This document shows positions 46,349 through 57,675 of a stretch of 64,000 nucleotides of DNA, piece by piece. Position numbers and translations under genes: made by a program. The DNA comes from Paraburkholderia sp. PGU19 (GTDB lineage Bacteria; Pseudomonadota; Gammaproteobacteria; Burkholderiales; Burkholderiaceae). Below the pieces are notes generated by a model. It was not told where the DNA came from. It saw nothing but the letters and a program-made list of their open reading frames with translations, and did no database searches. Each line of letters opens with the position of its first letter. The first letter of the stretch is position 1. The stretch is from assembly GCF_013426915.1 (NCBI RefSeq), contig NZ_AP023179.1:3162001-3226000 (forward strand), written 5' to 3'.

Positions 46349-46422
46349 GGGGCCAATTCGCCAACCTTCTAGCCGGATTCAGCCGTTGTGCGGTGCGCAA
46401 GCGCTTCCAGCCGCAGCATTCA

Positions 46423-48648
46423 TCAGGCTTTCAGATATTGTTCGCGCGTGTTCAGCCAGCGCAAAAGATGCTGCGTGACGACGTTCGGATACTGCTCGAG
46501 CAGCGTCGCGGCCGCCTCGCGCGCCGGCTCGATCAGCCAGCCGTCGTTTTCCAGATCGGCGAAGCGCAGCATCGCCGCGCCCGACTGCCGCGCGCCGAGA
46601 AACTCGCCCGGACCGCGAATCTCGAGGTCGCGCCGGGCGATTTCGAAGCCGTCGGTGGTTTCGCGCATGGTCTGCAGGCGCGCGCGGGCCGTCATCGACA
46701 GCGGCCCGGCGTACATCAGCACGCACACGGATGCAGCGCTGCCCCGCCCCACTCGCCCGCGCAACTGGTGCAACTGCGCGAGGCCGAAACGCTCCGCGTG
46801 CTCGATCACCATCAGCGACGCATTCGGCACATCGACGCCCACTTCGATCACCGTCGTCGCGACCAGCAACTGCACTTCGTTGCGGCTGAACGCGTCCATT
46901 ACGGTGGCTTTCTCGACGGGCGTGAGGCGCCCGTGCACGAGCCCGACTTTCAGTTCCGGCAGCGCGGCGAAGAGCGTTTCGTACGTTTCAACGGCCGTCT
47001 GCAATTGCAGCGTCTCGCTTTCCTCGATCAGCGGACACACCCAGTACACCTGGCGGCCTGTCAGCGCCGCCTCGCGCACGCGGCCGATCACTTCTTCGCG
47101 CCGCGCATCGGAGACGAGCTTGGTCAGGATCGGCGTGCGGCCGGGCGGCAGTTCGTCGATCGTCGAGACATCGAGATCGGCGTAGTACGTCATCGCCAAC
47201 GTGCGCGGAATCGGCGTCGCCGACATCATCAACTGATGCGGCTGGAAGTCGCGCGCGCCGTCGGCGGCGTTGTGCGCCTTCGCGCGCAGCGCGAGCCGCT
47301 GCTCGACGCCGAAGCGATGCTGTTCGTCGACGATCACGAGGCCGAGCCGTGCGAATTCGACCGCGTCCTGAATGATCGCGTGCGTGCCGATCACCAATTG
47401 CGCGGTGCCGAGCGCGGCGGCTTCGATCGCGCTGCGCTTTTCCTTCGTTTTCAGGCTGCCCGCGAGCCACGCGACCGATACGCCGAGCGGCTCCAGCCAG
47501 CCGCGCAATTTGCGCGCGTGCTGCTCGGCGAGGATTTCAGTCGGCGCCATCATCGCGGCCTGATAACCGGCGTCGATGGCCTGCGCGGCGGCCAGCGCCG
47601 CGACGACCGTCTTGCCGCTGCCGACATCGCCTTGCAACAGGCGCTGCATCGGATGCGGCTGCGTCAGGTCCTGCGCGATTTCCGCGCACACGCGCTGCTG
47701 CGCATTGGTCAGCGAGAACGGCAGCGTCTTTAATAAACGCGTCACCAGGGACGCCTCATCGGTCGGCTCGCGGCGCGGCATCGCGGGCGCGGCGCGCGTA
47801 TGGCGCTCCTCGTGCGCGCGCTTGAGCGACAACTGCTGCGCCAGCAGTTCCTCGAATTTGATACGCGTCCATGCGGGATGCGTGCCGTCGATCAGCGCCG
47901 TCTCGTCCGAATGCGAATTCGGATGATGCAGCGTGCGCACGGCATCCATCAGTTGCGGCACATCGAGCGGCTTCAGATACTGCCGCTCGATGGGTTCCGG
48001 CAGCAATTCGGGCAGCGACGTGCGCGCCAGCGCATTGTCGATTGCCTTGCGAAGATAGGCTTGCGAAACGCCCGCCGTGCTTGGGTAAACGGGTGTGAGC
48101 GCCTGCGGCAGCGGCGTGTCTTCATCGACGACACGCACGGCCGGATGCACCATCTCCATGCCGAAAAAACCGCCGCGCACGTCGCCGCGCACGCGCAGCC
48201 GCACGCCAATCGACATCTGCTTGACCTGCGAGCCGTAGAAATTGAGGAAGCGCAGAATCAGTTCGTCGCCCGCGTCGTCGCGCATTTTCACCAGCAACTG
48301 ACGGCGCGGCCGATACGCGATCTCGTTGTCGTACACGACGCCTTCCGTCTGCGCGATGCCGCCCGGCAGCAACTCGCCGATCGGCGTGAGCGAAGTTTCG
48401 TCCTCGTAGCGCATCGGCAGATGCAGCACCAGATCGATATCGCGCGTGAGACCCAGCTTCGCGAGCTTGTCGGCGGTTTTGGCGAGCGTGGGTTTCTTCG
48501 CGGCGGCGGGCTTTTTCGCGCCTTCCGCAGCAGGCACGCCGGGCTCCTGGGTCACATCCGCATCCGCCTTGCTCCGCGCGGCGCGGCGCTTCTTCGGAGC
48601 GCTGTCATCGTCGGTTTCGAGAGGTGAACGGGTGTCGGACAAAGGCAT
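46423..48648 (-). CDS. recG: ATP-dependent DNA helicase RecG
   Basis: RecG remodels stalled forks and recombination intermediates. The ATG at 48648 (MPLSDTRSPLETDDDS) gives 741 residues, with a basic N-terminal extension of about 60 residues rich in KK and Ala. The wedge domain follows, then helicase motifs: Walker A GDVGSGKTVVAALAA, the DExH-like VIVDEQHRFGVEQR, MSATPIPRTLAMTYYADLD, and ATTVIEVGVDVPNASLMVIEHAERFGLAQLHQLRGRVGRG in the second domain. It is divergent from queA across 194 bp. Upstream of oxyR in the same direction, with 124 bp between. Confidence 0.96.
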   Translation of the reverse strand: MPLSDTRSPLETDDDSAPKKRRAARSKADADVTQEPGVPAAEGAKKPAAAKKPTLAKTADKLAKLGLTRDIDLVLHLPMRYEDETSLTPIGELLPGGIAQTEGVVYDNEIAYRPRRQLLVKMRDDAGDELILRFLNFYGSQVKQMSIGVRLRVRGDVRGGFFGMEMVHPAVRVVDEDTPLPQALTPVYPSTAGVSQAYLRKAIDNALARTSLPELLPEPIERQYLKPLDVPQLMDAVRTLHHPNSHSDETALIDGTHPAWTRIKFEELLAQQLSLKRAHEERHTRAAPAMPRREPTDEASLVTRLLKTLPFSLTNAQQRVCAEIAQDLTQPHPMQRLLQGDVGSGKTVVAALAAAQAIDAGYQAAMMAPTEILAEQHARKLRGWLEPLGVSVAWLAGSLKTKEKRSAIEAAALGTAQLVIGTHAIIQDAVEFARLGLVIVDEQHRFGVEQRLALRAKAHNAADGARDFQPHQLMMSATPIPRTLAMTYYADLDVSTIDELPPGRTPILTKLVSDARREEVIGRVREAALTGRQVYWVCPLIEESETLQLQTAVETYETLFAALPELKVGLVHGRLTPVEKATVMDAFSRNEVQLLVATTVIEVGVDVPNASLMVIEHAERFGLAQLHQLRGRVGRGSAASVCVLMYAGPLSMTARARLQTMRETTDGFEIARRDLEIRGPGEFLGARQSGAAMLRFADLENDGWLIEPAREAAATLLEQYPNVVTQHLLRWLNTREQYLKA

Positions 48649-48842
48649 GAGTCGCTTCGCAAGTACAATATCGGCTTCAGAAGTTTTACGGCCAGTGCGC
48701 GTGAGTGATGCGCGCACACAGGGCCGCTGCGGCAATGTCCCGCAATCATAGCCGCTCGACGGGCGCTGTCGTAGACGCTGTTGAATCAGCCAAGCGTTCG
48801 TCCGGGGGCAATCCCGTCAAGTACCGCATCAAGCCAGTCCGC

Positions 48843-49904
48843 ATGTTCACGCTTTCCGATTTCGATTTCGACCTGCCGCCCGAGTTGATCGCGCAAGTCG
48901 CGTTGCCCCAGCGCAGCGCGAGCCGTCTGCTCGAAGTGAACGGGCAAACCTCGCCCGCGACGCTCGTCGATCGCCATTTTGCCGATCTGCCCGACTGCAT
49001 CGAGTCCGGCGATCTGCTTGTCTTCAACGATACCAAGGTTCTGAAGGCGCGCTTCATCGGCCAGAAGGCCAGTGGCGGCAAGATCGAAGTGCTGATCGAG
49101 CGTCTGACGGGCGAACGCACCGCGCTGGCGCAGATCCGCGCCAGCAAGAGCCCGGCGGCGGGCACGACGCTGCGCCTCGCCGATGCGTTCGACGTCACCG
49201 TCGGCGAACGCGTCGAGCCGTTCTACACGCTGCATTTTCCCGACGACTGCCTGACGCTGATCGAGCAGTTCGGCCGCTTGCCGTTGCCGCCGTATATCGA
49301 GCACGACCCCGACGCGTTCGATGAAACGCGCTATCAGACGGTCTACGCGCAGAATCCCGGCGCCGTCGCCGCGCCCACGGCCGGCCTGCATTTCGACGAT
49401 TCGATCTTCGCGCGCCTCGACGCGAAAGGCGTCGAGCGCGCGACGCTCACGCTGCATGTCGGCGCGGGCACGTTCCAGCCGGTGCGCGTCGAGAATATCG
49501 ACGAGCACAAGATGCATAGCGAGTGGTATCAGTTGCCGCAGTCGCTGGTCGACAAGATCGCAGCGACGAAGGCGTGCGGCAACCGCGTGATCGCAGTCGG
49601 CACGACCTCGATGCGCGCGCTCGAAGCCGCCGCACGCGATGCCGATGCCGCTGGCCGGCCGCTCGCCGCGACGAGCGCCGAGACGGATATCTTCATCACG
49701 CCGGGTTACCGGTTCCGCGTGGTCGACCGGCTGGTGACGAATTTCCACCTGCCGAAGTCGACGCTGCTGATGCTGGTGTCGGCGTTCGCGGGCATCGAGA
49801 CGATCCGCGCCGCGTATCGGCATGCGATCGACGAGCGCTACCGCTTTTTCAGCTACGGCGACGCGATGCTACTTACGCGCAACGACGACGCGCTTAACGC
49901 ATAA
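48843..49904 (+). CDS. queA: S-adenosylmethionine:tRNA ribosyltransferase-isomerase QueA
   Basis: QueA adds the epoxycyclopentanediol ribosyl moiety to preQ1 in tRNA, making epoxyqueuosine. The ATG at 48843 ([18 protein letters not shown]) gives 353 residues, the family length. Motifs are [55 protein letters not shown] and [19 protein letters not shown]. It is followed 84 bases later by tgt, which performs the preceding step, so the pair encodes consecutive reactions of queuosine synthesis. Confidence 0.97.
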   Translation: MFTLSDFDFDLPPELIAQVALPQRSASRLLEVNGQTSPATLVDRHFADLPDCIESGDLLVFNDTKVLKARFIGQKASGGKIEVLIERLTGERTALAQIRASKSPAAGTTLRLADAFDVTVGERVEPFYTLHFPDDCLTLIEQFGRLPLPPYIEHDPDAFDETRYQTVYAQNPGAVAAPTAGLHFDDSIFARLDAKGVERATLTLHVGAGTFQPVRVENIDEHKMHSEWYQLPQSLVDKIAATKACGNRVIAVGTTSMRALEAAARDADAAGRPLAATSAETDIFITPGYRFRVVDRLVTNFHLPKSTLLMLVSAFAGIETIRAAYRHAIDERYRFFSYGDAMLLTRNDDALNA

Positions 49905-51197
<1,293 letters not shown>

Positions 51198-51385
51198 ACG
51201 CGACGTCAGGGGCAAGAAAAAACCGTTCTCCCACATTGCGCGTCAGACATTACAATTAACTTTCGGATTATCGGCAAAGCCCCTTGACAAGCCGTCAGGA
51301 AAACCCGTTCCGGGTGCCGTCCCGCAAATGGCCGGTGGTAGAATAACCGGCTGATTTTTTTGATTGTTATAACGGAGAGACCAAC

Positions 51386-51715
51386 GTGTCGTTCATTACC
51401 GATGCCTTCGCGCAAGGCAGTGCAGCTGGTGGCGCCGAATCCAGCCTGATGAGCTTCCTGCCGCTGATTCTGATGTTCGCGGTGCTGTACTTCATCATGA
51501 TTCGCCCGCAAATGAAGCGCCAGAAGGAACACCGCAACATGCTCTCCGCCATGGCGAAGGGCGACGAAGTCGTGACGAACGGCGGCATCGTCGGCAAGGT
51601 GACCAAGGTCGGCGAAGCCTACGTTGGCGTCGAAATCGCTGAAGGTACGGAAATCACCGTGCAGAAGTCGTCGGTGACGACCATTCTGCCGAAGGGCACC
51701 CTGAAGTCGCTGTAA
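51386..51715 (+). CDS. yajC: Preprotein translocase subunit YajC
   Basis: YajC is a small inner-membrane partner of the SecDF complex. The 109-residue protein has one membrane segment at about residues 22-42 (SFLPLILMFAVLYFIMIRPQ), immediately followed by the RPQMKRQKEHRNML signature. A cytosolic beta domain comes next (GDEVVTNGGIVGKVTKV, VEIAEGTEITVQKSSV). GGAGAGACC precedes the GTG start. It lies 188 bases after tgt and 121 before secD. Confidence 0.95.
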   Translation: MSFITDAFAQGSAAGGAESSLMSFLPLILMFAVLYFIMIRPQMKRQKEHRNMLSAMAKGDEVVTNGGIVGKVTKVGEAYVGVEIAEGTEITVQKSSVTTILPKGTLKSL

Positions 51716-51836
51716 GGCCTGCTCTCTCGCGTCCGGCGCGGCCTCGCGTCGATCGAAGCAAACCACGCATGCTTCTGCCCGCCGCGCTCATCGCCGGACG
51801 CATCGCTTTCAAGCCAACCTCCCGTTGGACCACCCC

Positions 51837-53891
51837 ATGAATCGTTATCCCCTCTGGAAGTATGTCGTGATGCTGGTGGCGCTCGTCATCGGCCTCGTGT
51901 ACACGCTGCCCAACTTCTTCGGCGAAGCGCCGGCGGTGCAGGTGTCGAGCGGCAAGGCAACGGTGAAGCTCGACTCGGCCACGCTGTCGCAGGTCGAAGG
52001 CGCGCTCGCCTCCAGCCAGATCAAGCCGGACGACGTCACGTTCGACAATTCCTCGCAGAACGCCAATATCCGCGTGCGTCTGAAAGACACGGACACGCAG
52101 CTGCGCGTGAAGGACCTGTTGCAAAAGGCGCTCAATAGCGACCCGAGCGATCCGCAATACATTGTCGCGTTGAACCTGCAGAGTGCGTCGCCGCATTGGC
52201 TGACCGCGCTGCACGCACTGCCCATGTACCTCGGTCTCGATCTGCGCGGCGGCGTGCACTTCCTGCTGCAGGTCGACATGGCAGGCGCGCTGAACAAGAA
52301 GCTGGATTCGGACGCATCGGATGCGCGCACGCTGCTGCGCGACAAGGGCATCCGCGATGGCGGCGTGAACCGCACCGGCCAGACGGTGGTCGTCAATTTC
52401 GCGGATCAGGACGTCGCAGAAAACGCGCGCAAGCAACTGACGACGGCAGTCTCCGAACTCCAGTGGGCGGCTCAGCCGAACCCGGCAGGCGGTTTTCAGT
52501 TGGTGGGCACGTTCACGCCGGCCGTGCAGAAGACGGTCGAGGACGCAGCGCTCAAGCAGAACATCACGACGCTGCATAACCGCGTCAACGAACTTGGCGT
52601 GGCCGAGCCGGTGATCCAGCAGCAAGGCTCCGACCGCATCGTCGTCGAACTGCCGGGCGTGCAGGACACGGCGAAGGCGAAGGACATCATCGGCCGCACG
52701 GCGACGCTCGAAGCGCGCCTTGCCGACCCGAACGGCCTGCATCCGAACCCGAGCGACCCGGTTCCGGCGGGCGATGAACTCTTCACGCAAGGCAACGCCG
52801 CGCCCGTGCTGCTGCGCAAGGCCGTGATCTTCACGGGCAACCGCATCATCGACGCATCGGCGGGCTTCGACGAGCATCAGCGTCCGTCCGTCAACATCCG
52901 TCTCGATTCCGCCGGCGGCCGCGCAGTGCGTAGCGTGTCGCGCGACAACATCGGCAAGCCGATGGCGATGGTGCTGTTCGAAAAAGGCAAGGGCGAAGTG
53001 CTGACGGTCGCGACGATCCAGTCGGAACTGGGCGACCGCTTCCAGATCACGGGCCAGCCCACGCCGCAAGCCGCCGCCGATCTCGCGCTGCTGCTGCGCG
53101 CCGGTTCGCTCGCGGCGCCGATGGACATCATCGAAGAACGCACGATCGGCCCGAGCCTCGGCGCGGACAACATCAAGAAGGGCTTCCACTCGGTGGTGTG
53201 GGGCTTTGCGGCAATCGCCGTCTTCATGATCGCGTACTACATGCTGTTCGGTTTGATCTCGATGATCGCGCTGTCGGTGAACCTGCTGCTGCTGATTGCC
53301 ATTCTGTCGATGCTGCAGGCCACGCTGACTTTGCCGGGCATTGCCGCTATCGCGCTCGCGCTCGGTATGGCGATCGACGCGAACGTGCTGATCAACGAGC
53401 GCGTGCGTGAAGAACTGCGCAACGGCGCGCCGCCGCAACTTGCCATCCAGAACGGCTACGCGCATGCATGGGCGACGATTCTCGACTCGAACGTGACGAC
53501 GCTGATCGCCGGTCTCGCGCTGCTCGCGTTCGGCTCGGGCCCCGTGCGCGGCTTCGCCGTCGTGCACTGTATCGGCATCATGACGTCGATGTTCTCGGCC
53601 GTGTTCTTCTCGCGCGGTCTGGTGAACGTGTGGTACGGCGGCAAGAAGAAGCTGCAATCGCTCGCGATCGGCCAGGTGTGGAAGCCCGCTGCCGCCGAGG
53701 GCGCACCGGCTTATCTCGGCAACACGGACACGGAAACCGACACGGCTCGCGCGATCGCCGCAGCGACGGCGCCGAAGGCCAAGCCGAAGGCCAAGGCGCC
53801 CGCCGGCGGCGCGAAAGCCCAGGCTGCCAAGCCGACGCTGCGCAACCGCAACGCGCCGGGTGGCACCAACAAACCGGGTTCATCCCGCTGA
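51837..53891 (+). CDS. secD: Protein translocase subunit SecD
   Basis: SecD, with SecF, uses the proton gradient to complete protein export through SecYEG. From the ATG at 51837 (MNRYPLWKYVVMLVAL) the protein has 684 residues; a TTG four codons earlier is an alternative. A first membrane segment is at about residues 7-27. The periplasmic domain includes the GLDLRGGVHFLLQVD motif. Five membrane segments follow after residue 450 (GLISMIALSVNLLLLIAIL, LPGIAAIALALGMAIDANVL). The C-terminal tail is a lysine/alanine-rich cytosolic extension. secF follows after 17 bases. Confidence 0.97.
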   Translation: MNRYPLWKYVVMLVALVIGLVYTLPNFFGEAPAVQVSSGKATVKLDSATLSQVEGALASSQIKPDDVTFDNSSQNANIRVRLKDTDTQLRVKDLLQKALNSDPSDPQYIVALNLQSASPHWLTALHALPMYLGLDLRGGVHFLLQVDMAGALNKKLDSDASDARTLLRDKGIRDGGVNRTGQTVVVNFADQDVAENARKQLTTAVSELQWAAQPNPAGGFQLVGTFTPAVQKTVEDAALKQNITTLHNRVNELGVAEPVIQQQGSDRIVVELPGVQDTAKAKDIIGRTATLEARLADPNGLHPNPSDPVPAGDELFTQGNAAPVLLRKAVIFTGNRIIDASAGFDEHQRPSVNIRLDSAGGRAVRSVSRDNIGKPMAMVLFEKGKGEVLTVATIQSELGDRFQITGQPTPQAAADLALLLRAGSLAAPMDIIEERTIGPSLGADNIKKGFHSVVWGFAAIAVFMIAYYMLFGLISMIALSVNLLLLIAILSMLQATLTLPGIAAIALALGMAIDANVLINERVREELRNGAPPQLAIQNGYAHAWATILDSNVTTLIAGLALLAFGSGPVRGFAVVHCIGIMTSMFSAVFFSRGLVNVWYGGKKKLQSLAIGQVWKPAAAEGAPAYLGNTDTETDTARAIAAATAPKAKPKAKAPAGGAKAQAAKPTLRNRNAPGGTNKPGSSR

Positions 53892-53908
53892 GTCCCGGAG
53901 AAGAGAAC

Positions 53909-54859
53909 ATGGAATTTTTCCGCATCCGTAAAGACATTCCGTTCATGCAGCGCGCGTTGATCTTCAACGCGATCTCGTTGCTGACGTTCATCGCCGCCGT
54001 GTTTTTCCTGCTGCATCGCGGGCTGCATCTGTCCGTGGAATTCACGGGCGGCACCGTGATCGAAGTGCAGTATCCGGGCGCCGTGCCGCTTGAACCGGTG
54101 CGCGAAACGCTGACCAAAATCGGCTACGCCGACGCTCAGGTGCAGAACTTCGGCACCTCGCGCGACGTGCTGATCCGTCTGCCGTTGAAGCAGGGCTTAA
54201 GCTCGGCGCAACAGAGCGACCAGGTGATGTCCGCGCTGACGGGCCAGGATTCGAACGCGAAGCTGCAGCGCGTCGAGTTCGTCGGCCCGCAGGTCGGCAA
54301 GGAACTCGCCACCGACGGCCTGCTCGCGCTAGCGTGCGTGGTCGCGGGCATCGTGATCTATCTGTCGTTCCGCTTCGAGTGGAAGTACGCAGTCGCAGGC
54401 GTGATCGCAAACTTGCACGACGTCGTGATCATTCTCGGCTTCTTCGCATTCTTCCAGTGGGAGTTCTCGCTGTCGGTGCTGGCTGCCGTGCTTGCCGTGC
54501 TGGGCTACTCGGTGAACGAGTCGGTGGTTATCTTCGACCGGATTCGCGAAACCTTCCGCCGCGAACGCAAGATGAGCGTGATCGAAGTCATCAACCACGC
54601 AATCACGAGCACGATGTCGCGTACGATCATCACGCACGGCTGTACGCAGATGATGGTGCTGTCGATGTTCCTGTTCGGCGGCCCGACGCTGCACTACTTC
54701 GCACTCGCGCTGACGGTTGGTATTCTGTTCGGTATCTACTCGTCGGTGTTCGTCGCGGCGGCGCTGGCCATGTGGTTGGGCGTCAAGCGTGAAGACCTGA
54801 TCAAGGACAAGAAGGAACGCCACGATCCGAGCGATCCGAACGCGGGCGCGCAGGTTTGA
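53909..54859 (+). CDS. secF: Protein translocase subunit SecF
   Basis: SecF forms the SecDF export motor. The ATG at 53909 follows GGAGAAGAG and gives 316 residues. The N terminus is MEFFRIRKDIPFMQRALIFN with membrane segment 1, the periplasmic domain has VEFTGGTVIEVQYPG, and the membrane bundle holds VIANLHDVVIILGFFAFF, LGYSVNESVVIFDRIRE and ITSTMSRTIITHGCTQMMV. It lies 17 bases after secD and ends at a bidirectional terminator. Confidence 0.97.
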   Translation: MEFFRIRKDIPFMQRALIFNAISLLTFIAAVFFLLHRGLHLSVEFTGGTVIEVQYPGAVPLEPVRETLTKIGYADAQVQNFGTSRDVLIRLPLKQGLSSAQQSDQVMSALTGQDSNAKLQRVEFVGPQVGKELATDGLLALACVVAGIVIYLSFRFEWKYAVAGVIANLHDVVIILGFFAFFQWEFSLSVLAAVLAVLGYSVNESVVIFDRIRETFRRERKMSVIEVINHAITSTMSRTIITHGCTQMMVLSMFLFGGPTLHYFALALTVGILFGIYSSVFVAAALAMWLGVKREDLIKDKKERHDPSDPNAGAQV

Positions 54860-54896
54860 TCGAAAGCGTCTGATACTTCGGAAGCAACGCAAAAGC

Positions 54897-54927
54897 AAAA
54901 GGCCGGTTCGATGATGAACCGGCCTTT
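54897..54927. terminator. Bidirectional terminator between secF and the MFS gene
   Basis: GGCCGGTTC (54901-54909) pairs with GAACCGGCC (54916-54924) around a 6-nt loop, flanked by AAAA before and TTT after. It serves convergent secF and the MFS transporter gene. Confidence 0.8.
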
Positions 54928-54969
54928 GTCGTTTACAACGTCTGCGATACCGCTAACGCGTAACCCGAT

Positions 54970-56247
54970 TCACCGGAAGCCCAACTTGCGACGCGCTGCA
55001 ATCAGCGCGATCACGCTCAACACCGCGGCGAACATCAGATAGAAGCTCGGCGCGACTTTCGAGCCCGTCGCCTGGATCAGCCACGCAATGATGAACGGCC
55101 CGAAGCCGCCGAAAATCGTCACCGCGATGTTATAGGCGAGCGACATACCTGTCGTGCGCGTCTGCACCGGGAAGATTTCCGACAGCAGCCCCGGCAATGA
55201 GCCGAAGTACGCGGTCATCAGGAAGCCGAACACGATCTGCATGGCGATCAGCGTGCCGAAGGTCGGATGCGCGACGAGATAGCTGAACGCCGGACAGATC
55301 AGCAGGAACAGCAGCACGGCGGGCACGAGCATGATGCGTACGCGTCCGTGACGATCCGACAGATGCCCGACGATCGGCGAGCACACCAGCTGGATCACGC
55401 CCACCAGCGCAATCGCCGCGAATGCCACCGATGGCGCGAGACCCAGCTGCTTGATCGCGAAGGTCGGCATGAACAGCACGAGATAGGTCGACACCGTGCC
55501 GAGCACGACGATACCCATGCCGATGAACAGCCGCAGTTTCTGGCTCGCGAAGGTATCGCGGATCGGCGTGGTGGTGGTTTCGGCGGCGAGGAACTCGGGG
55601 GTTTCGTCGAGCTTCGTGCGGATGTACCACGCGACCGGCCCGATCAGCAGGCCGAAGAAGAACGGCACACGCCAGCCCCAGGATGCCATCTGGTCCGGCG
55701 ACAACTTGCCTGTCAGCACCATGCCGAACAGTGCGGCGAGCAGCGTCGTCAGGCCCTGGCTCGCGATCTGCCAGCTGGCGAAATAGCCGCGCCGCCCCGG
55801 CACATGCTCGGCGAGAAAGGCCGTCGCGCTGCCGAATTCGCCGCCCGCCGAGAAGCCTTGCATCAACCGCGCGACGACGAGAATCAGCGGGGCTGCGAGA
55901 CCGATCGACTGATACGTCGGCAAAACCGCGATGATCAGCGTGCCCACCATCATCAGCAGGATCGAGAGCGTGAGCGCGGCCTTGCGCCCTGCCCGGTCGG
56001 CATAGGCGCCGAGCACGATCGCGCCGAGCGGGCGCATGAAGAACGACACGCCGAATGTGCCGAGCGTCAGGAGTAGCGATACGGTGTCGTTGCCGGCCGG
56101 GAAGAACAGCTTCGAAATGACGACGGCGAAAAAACCATAGACGACGAGGTCGAACCATTCCAGCGCATTGCCGATCGACGCGGCGACCACCGTGCGCCAC
56201 GTATCGGGACGACTTTGCGCCCGGCTCACGGCTATCGTTGAACTCAT
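54970..56247 (-). CDS. MFS transporter, metabolite:H+ symporter (MHS) family
   Basis: A 425-residue polytopic inner-membrane protein with about twelve hydrophobic segments. The N terminus holds the MHS signature SIGNALEWFDLVVYGFF and the motif GAYADRAGRKAALTLSILLM between segments 2 and 3. A second copy-like motif, GHLSDRHGRVRIMLVP, lies between segments 8 and 9. MHS members (ProP, KgtP, shikimate and citrate transporters) import small organic acids or osmolytes; the substrate cannot be told from sequence. It is a single gene between terminators at 54897 and 56427. Confidence 0.88.
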   Translation of the reverse strand: MSSTIAVSRAQSRPDTWRTVVAASIGNALEWFDLVVYGFFAVVISKLFFPAGNDTVSLLLTLGTFGVSFFMRPLGAIVLGAYADRAGRKAALTLSILLMMVGTLIIAVLPTYQSIGLAAPLILVVARLMQGFSAGGEFGSATAFLAEHVPGRRGYFASWQIASQGLTTLLAALFGMVLTGKLSPDQMASWGWRVPFFFGLLIGPVAWYIRTKLDETPEFLAAETTTTPIRDTFASQKLRLFIGMGIVVLGTVSTYLVLFMPTFAIKQLGLAPSVAFAAIALVGVIQLVCSPIVGHLSDRHGRVRIMLVPAVLLFLLICPAFSYLVAHPTFGTLIAMQIVFGFLMTAYFGSLPGLLSEIFPVQTRTTGMSLAYNIAVTIFGGFGPFIIAWLIQATGSKVAPSFYLMFAAVLSVIALIAARRKLGFR

Positions 56248-56426
56248 TGCGGATCTCCAGGTGCGCGCAGGTAGTCGTTATCTTGGCAATCGAAGTGAAT
56301 CGCCCGGTCCTTTCATGTCGCCGGATTCGATGCGCGCACAACCGATCCGGCGTCTGTCGTCCACTATGTACCTCAAAAATTAAATCTGCACGAGCGGTGA
56401 AAGCGCCAGGTTCCGACGCCAATAAA

Positions 56427-56463
56427 AAAACCGCTTCGTCGACAACGCGAACGAAGCGGTTTT
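56427..56463 (-). terminator. Intrinsic terminator downstream of the yceI operon
   Basis: CCGCTTCGT (56431-56439) and ACGAAGCGG (56451-56459) form a 9-bp stem with an 11-nt loop. On the minus strand the stem is followed by TTTTTTT. It lies 18 bases beyond the yceI stop and ends the cytochrome b561-yceI operon before the MFS gene. The remaining 179 bases to the MFS start show no other feature. Confidence 0.8.
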
Positions 56464-56480
56464 GCGCGGCACGGCTGGAC

Positions 56481-57059
56481 TTACTGCTTGATGCCTTCCG
56501 TCTGGATATGCAGCACGGTTTTCATGCTGAAACCATATTTGGTGCCGAAGTCCATCCCAAAGTCCGAGCGATTGAATTCGCCCTCCGCCTCCACGCCGCA
56601 CACCTCACGCTTGAGCACGGGATGCTGGATGCATTTGAACGAGTCGATCTTGAGATTCACCGGCTTCGTGATGCCCTTCATTGTGAGTTGGCCATCCACG
56701 GCAACGGGCGTATCGCCGTCGAACTTGATCGCGGTGCCTTTGTACGTCGCCGTCGGATACTTTGCGACATCGAAGAAATCGGGCGAGCGCAGATGCTCTT
56801 CGAGCTTCGTGTTGCCGATCTGGATCGAAGACGTATCGACGGTCACGTCCACTGTACCCGTCTTCGCCGCGCGATCGAGCGTCACCGTGCCCGAGCTTTT
56901 GGTGAACTTGCCGCGCCACGTCGACACGCCGCCCATGTGGTCCGCTTCGAAGCTCGGATAGGTGTGCGTCGGATCGAGCTGGTAGGTATCGGCGGCAAAT
57001 GCGCCTGCCGCCATCGACGACGCCAGTGCGCCGGCAACAATCATACGCATCGGTTTCAA
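56481..57059 (-). CDS. YceI family periplasmic protein (copy 1)
   Basis: A 192-residue protein with a signal peptide ([21 protein letters not shown], then [12 protein letters not shown]) and the YceI lipocalin-like fold, thought to bind polyisoprenoid or other amphipathic ligands in the periplasm. Family strands are visible in [19 protein letters not shown], the [20 protein letters not shown] segment, [19 protein letters not shown] and [14 protein letters not shown] at 57059 is chosen as start because AGGAG lies 6 bases upstream; the ATG at 57050 is an alternative. It is the third gene of an operon with cytochrome b561 and a second YceI. The ligand is unknown. Confidence 0.85.
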   Translation of the reverse strand: MKPMRMIVAGALASSMAAGAFAADTYQLDPTHTYPSFEADHMGGVSTWRGKFTKSSGTVTLDRAAKTGTVDVTVDTSSIQIGNTKLEEHLRSPDFFDVAKYPTATYKGTAIKFDGDTPVAVDGQLTMKGITKPVNLKIDSFKCIQHPVLKREVCGVEAEGEFNRSDFGMDFGTKYGFSMKTVLHIQTEGIKQ

Positions 57060-57103
57060 TTCATTCTCCTTTTCTGTCTGCGTGCCTGCTACGAATCCAC
57101 GAA

Positions 57104-57667
57104 TCACTTGCCTGCGGCGACGATATGAAACTTGATCGTCACGTCGTCAGCGACCACCGACGTGTCCTTCCATTCGCCCGTGCCGATATCGAACTGCGAC
57201 CGCTTGACGGTCACCGCGCCGTCATACACCTGCGCGGTGCCCTGCTTTGTCACCGTGACAGGCACGACGACCGTCTGCGACTTGCCTTTCATCGTCAGCT
57301 TGCCCGTCACCTTGAACTGGTTGGTGCCCGCAGGCGCGATCGCGCTCGACACAAAGGTCGCCGTCGGGAAGGATTTCGAATCGAACCATTCCTTGCCGCG
57401 CACCTGCTCGTTATAGCTTTCGTCGCCGAGATCGTAGCTCGACGTGTCGACCGTCACCTGCGCGCTGCCTGCCGCCGGTTTTGCGGGATCGAATGAGATT
57501 TGTGCGGTGAACTTGTTGAACTTGCCTTCGACAGGCACGTTCATCTGCTTCGAGATCGCCGTGACCGTGCTCTTGCCCATGTCGACCTGCGCGAACGCGC
57601 CGCCCGACGCGGCCAGCGACGCCGCCGCAAACGCGGCGAGCATGTAGCGGTAGAACGATACCTTCAT
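57104..57667 (-). CDS. YceI family periplasmic protein (copy 2)
   Basis: A 187-residue paralogue of the downstream YceI protein. It has a signal peptide ([20 protein letters not shown], cut near GAFAQ) and the same fold: [57 protein letters not shown] and [18 protein letters not shown] precedes the ATG. It lies between cytochrome b561 (8-bp gap) and copy 1 (44-bp gap). The long in-frame extension upstream of the ATG is antisense to or overlaps the cytochrome gene in another frame and is not coding. Confidence 0.88.
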   Translation of the reverse strand: MKVSFYRYMLAAFAAASLAASGGAFAQVDMGKSTVTAISKQMNVPVEGKFNKFTAQISFDPAKPAAGSAQVTVDTSSYDLGDESYNEQVRGKEWFDSKSFPTATFVSSAIAPAGTNQFKVTGKLTMKGKSQTVVVPVTVTKQGTAQVYDGAVTVKRSQFDIGTGEWKDTSVVADDVTIKFHIVAAGK

Positions 57668-57675
57668 GTTTGTCC

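Noticed and set aside
48649..48842. preQ1 riboswitch upstream of queA
   Set aside because: No compact aptamer-like stem-loop with an A-rich tail was visible in the 194-bp divergent region.
51654..53657. 667-codon minus-strand frame opposite secD
   Set aside because: Antisense shadow; SecD on the plus strand is certain.
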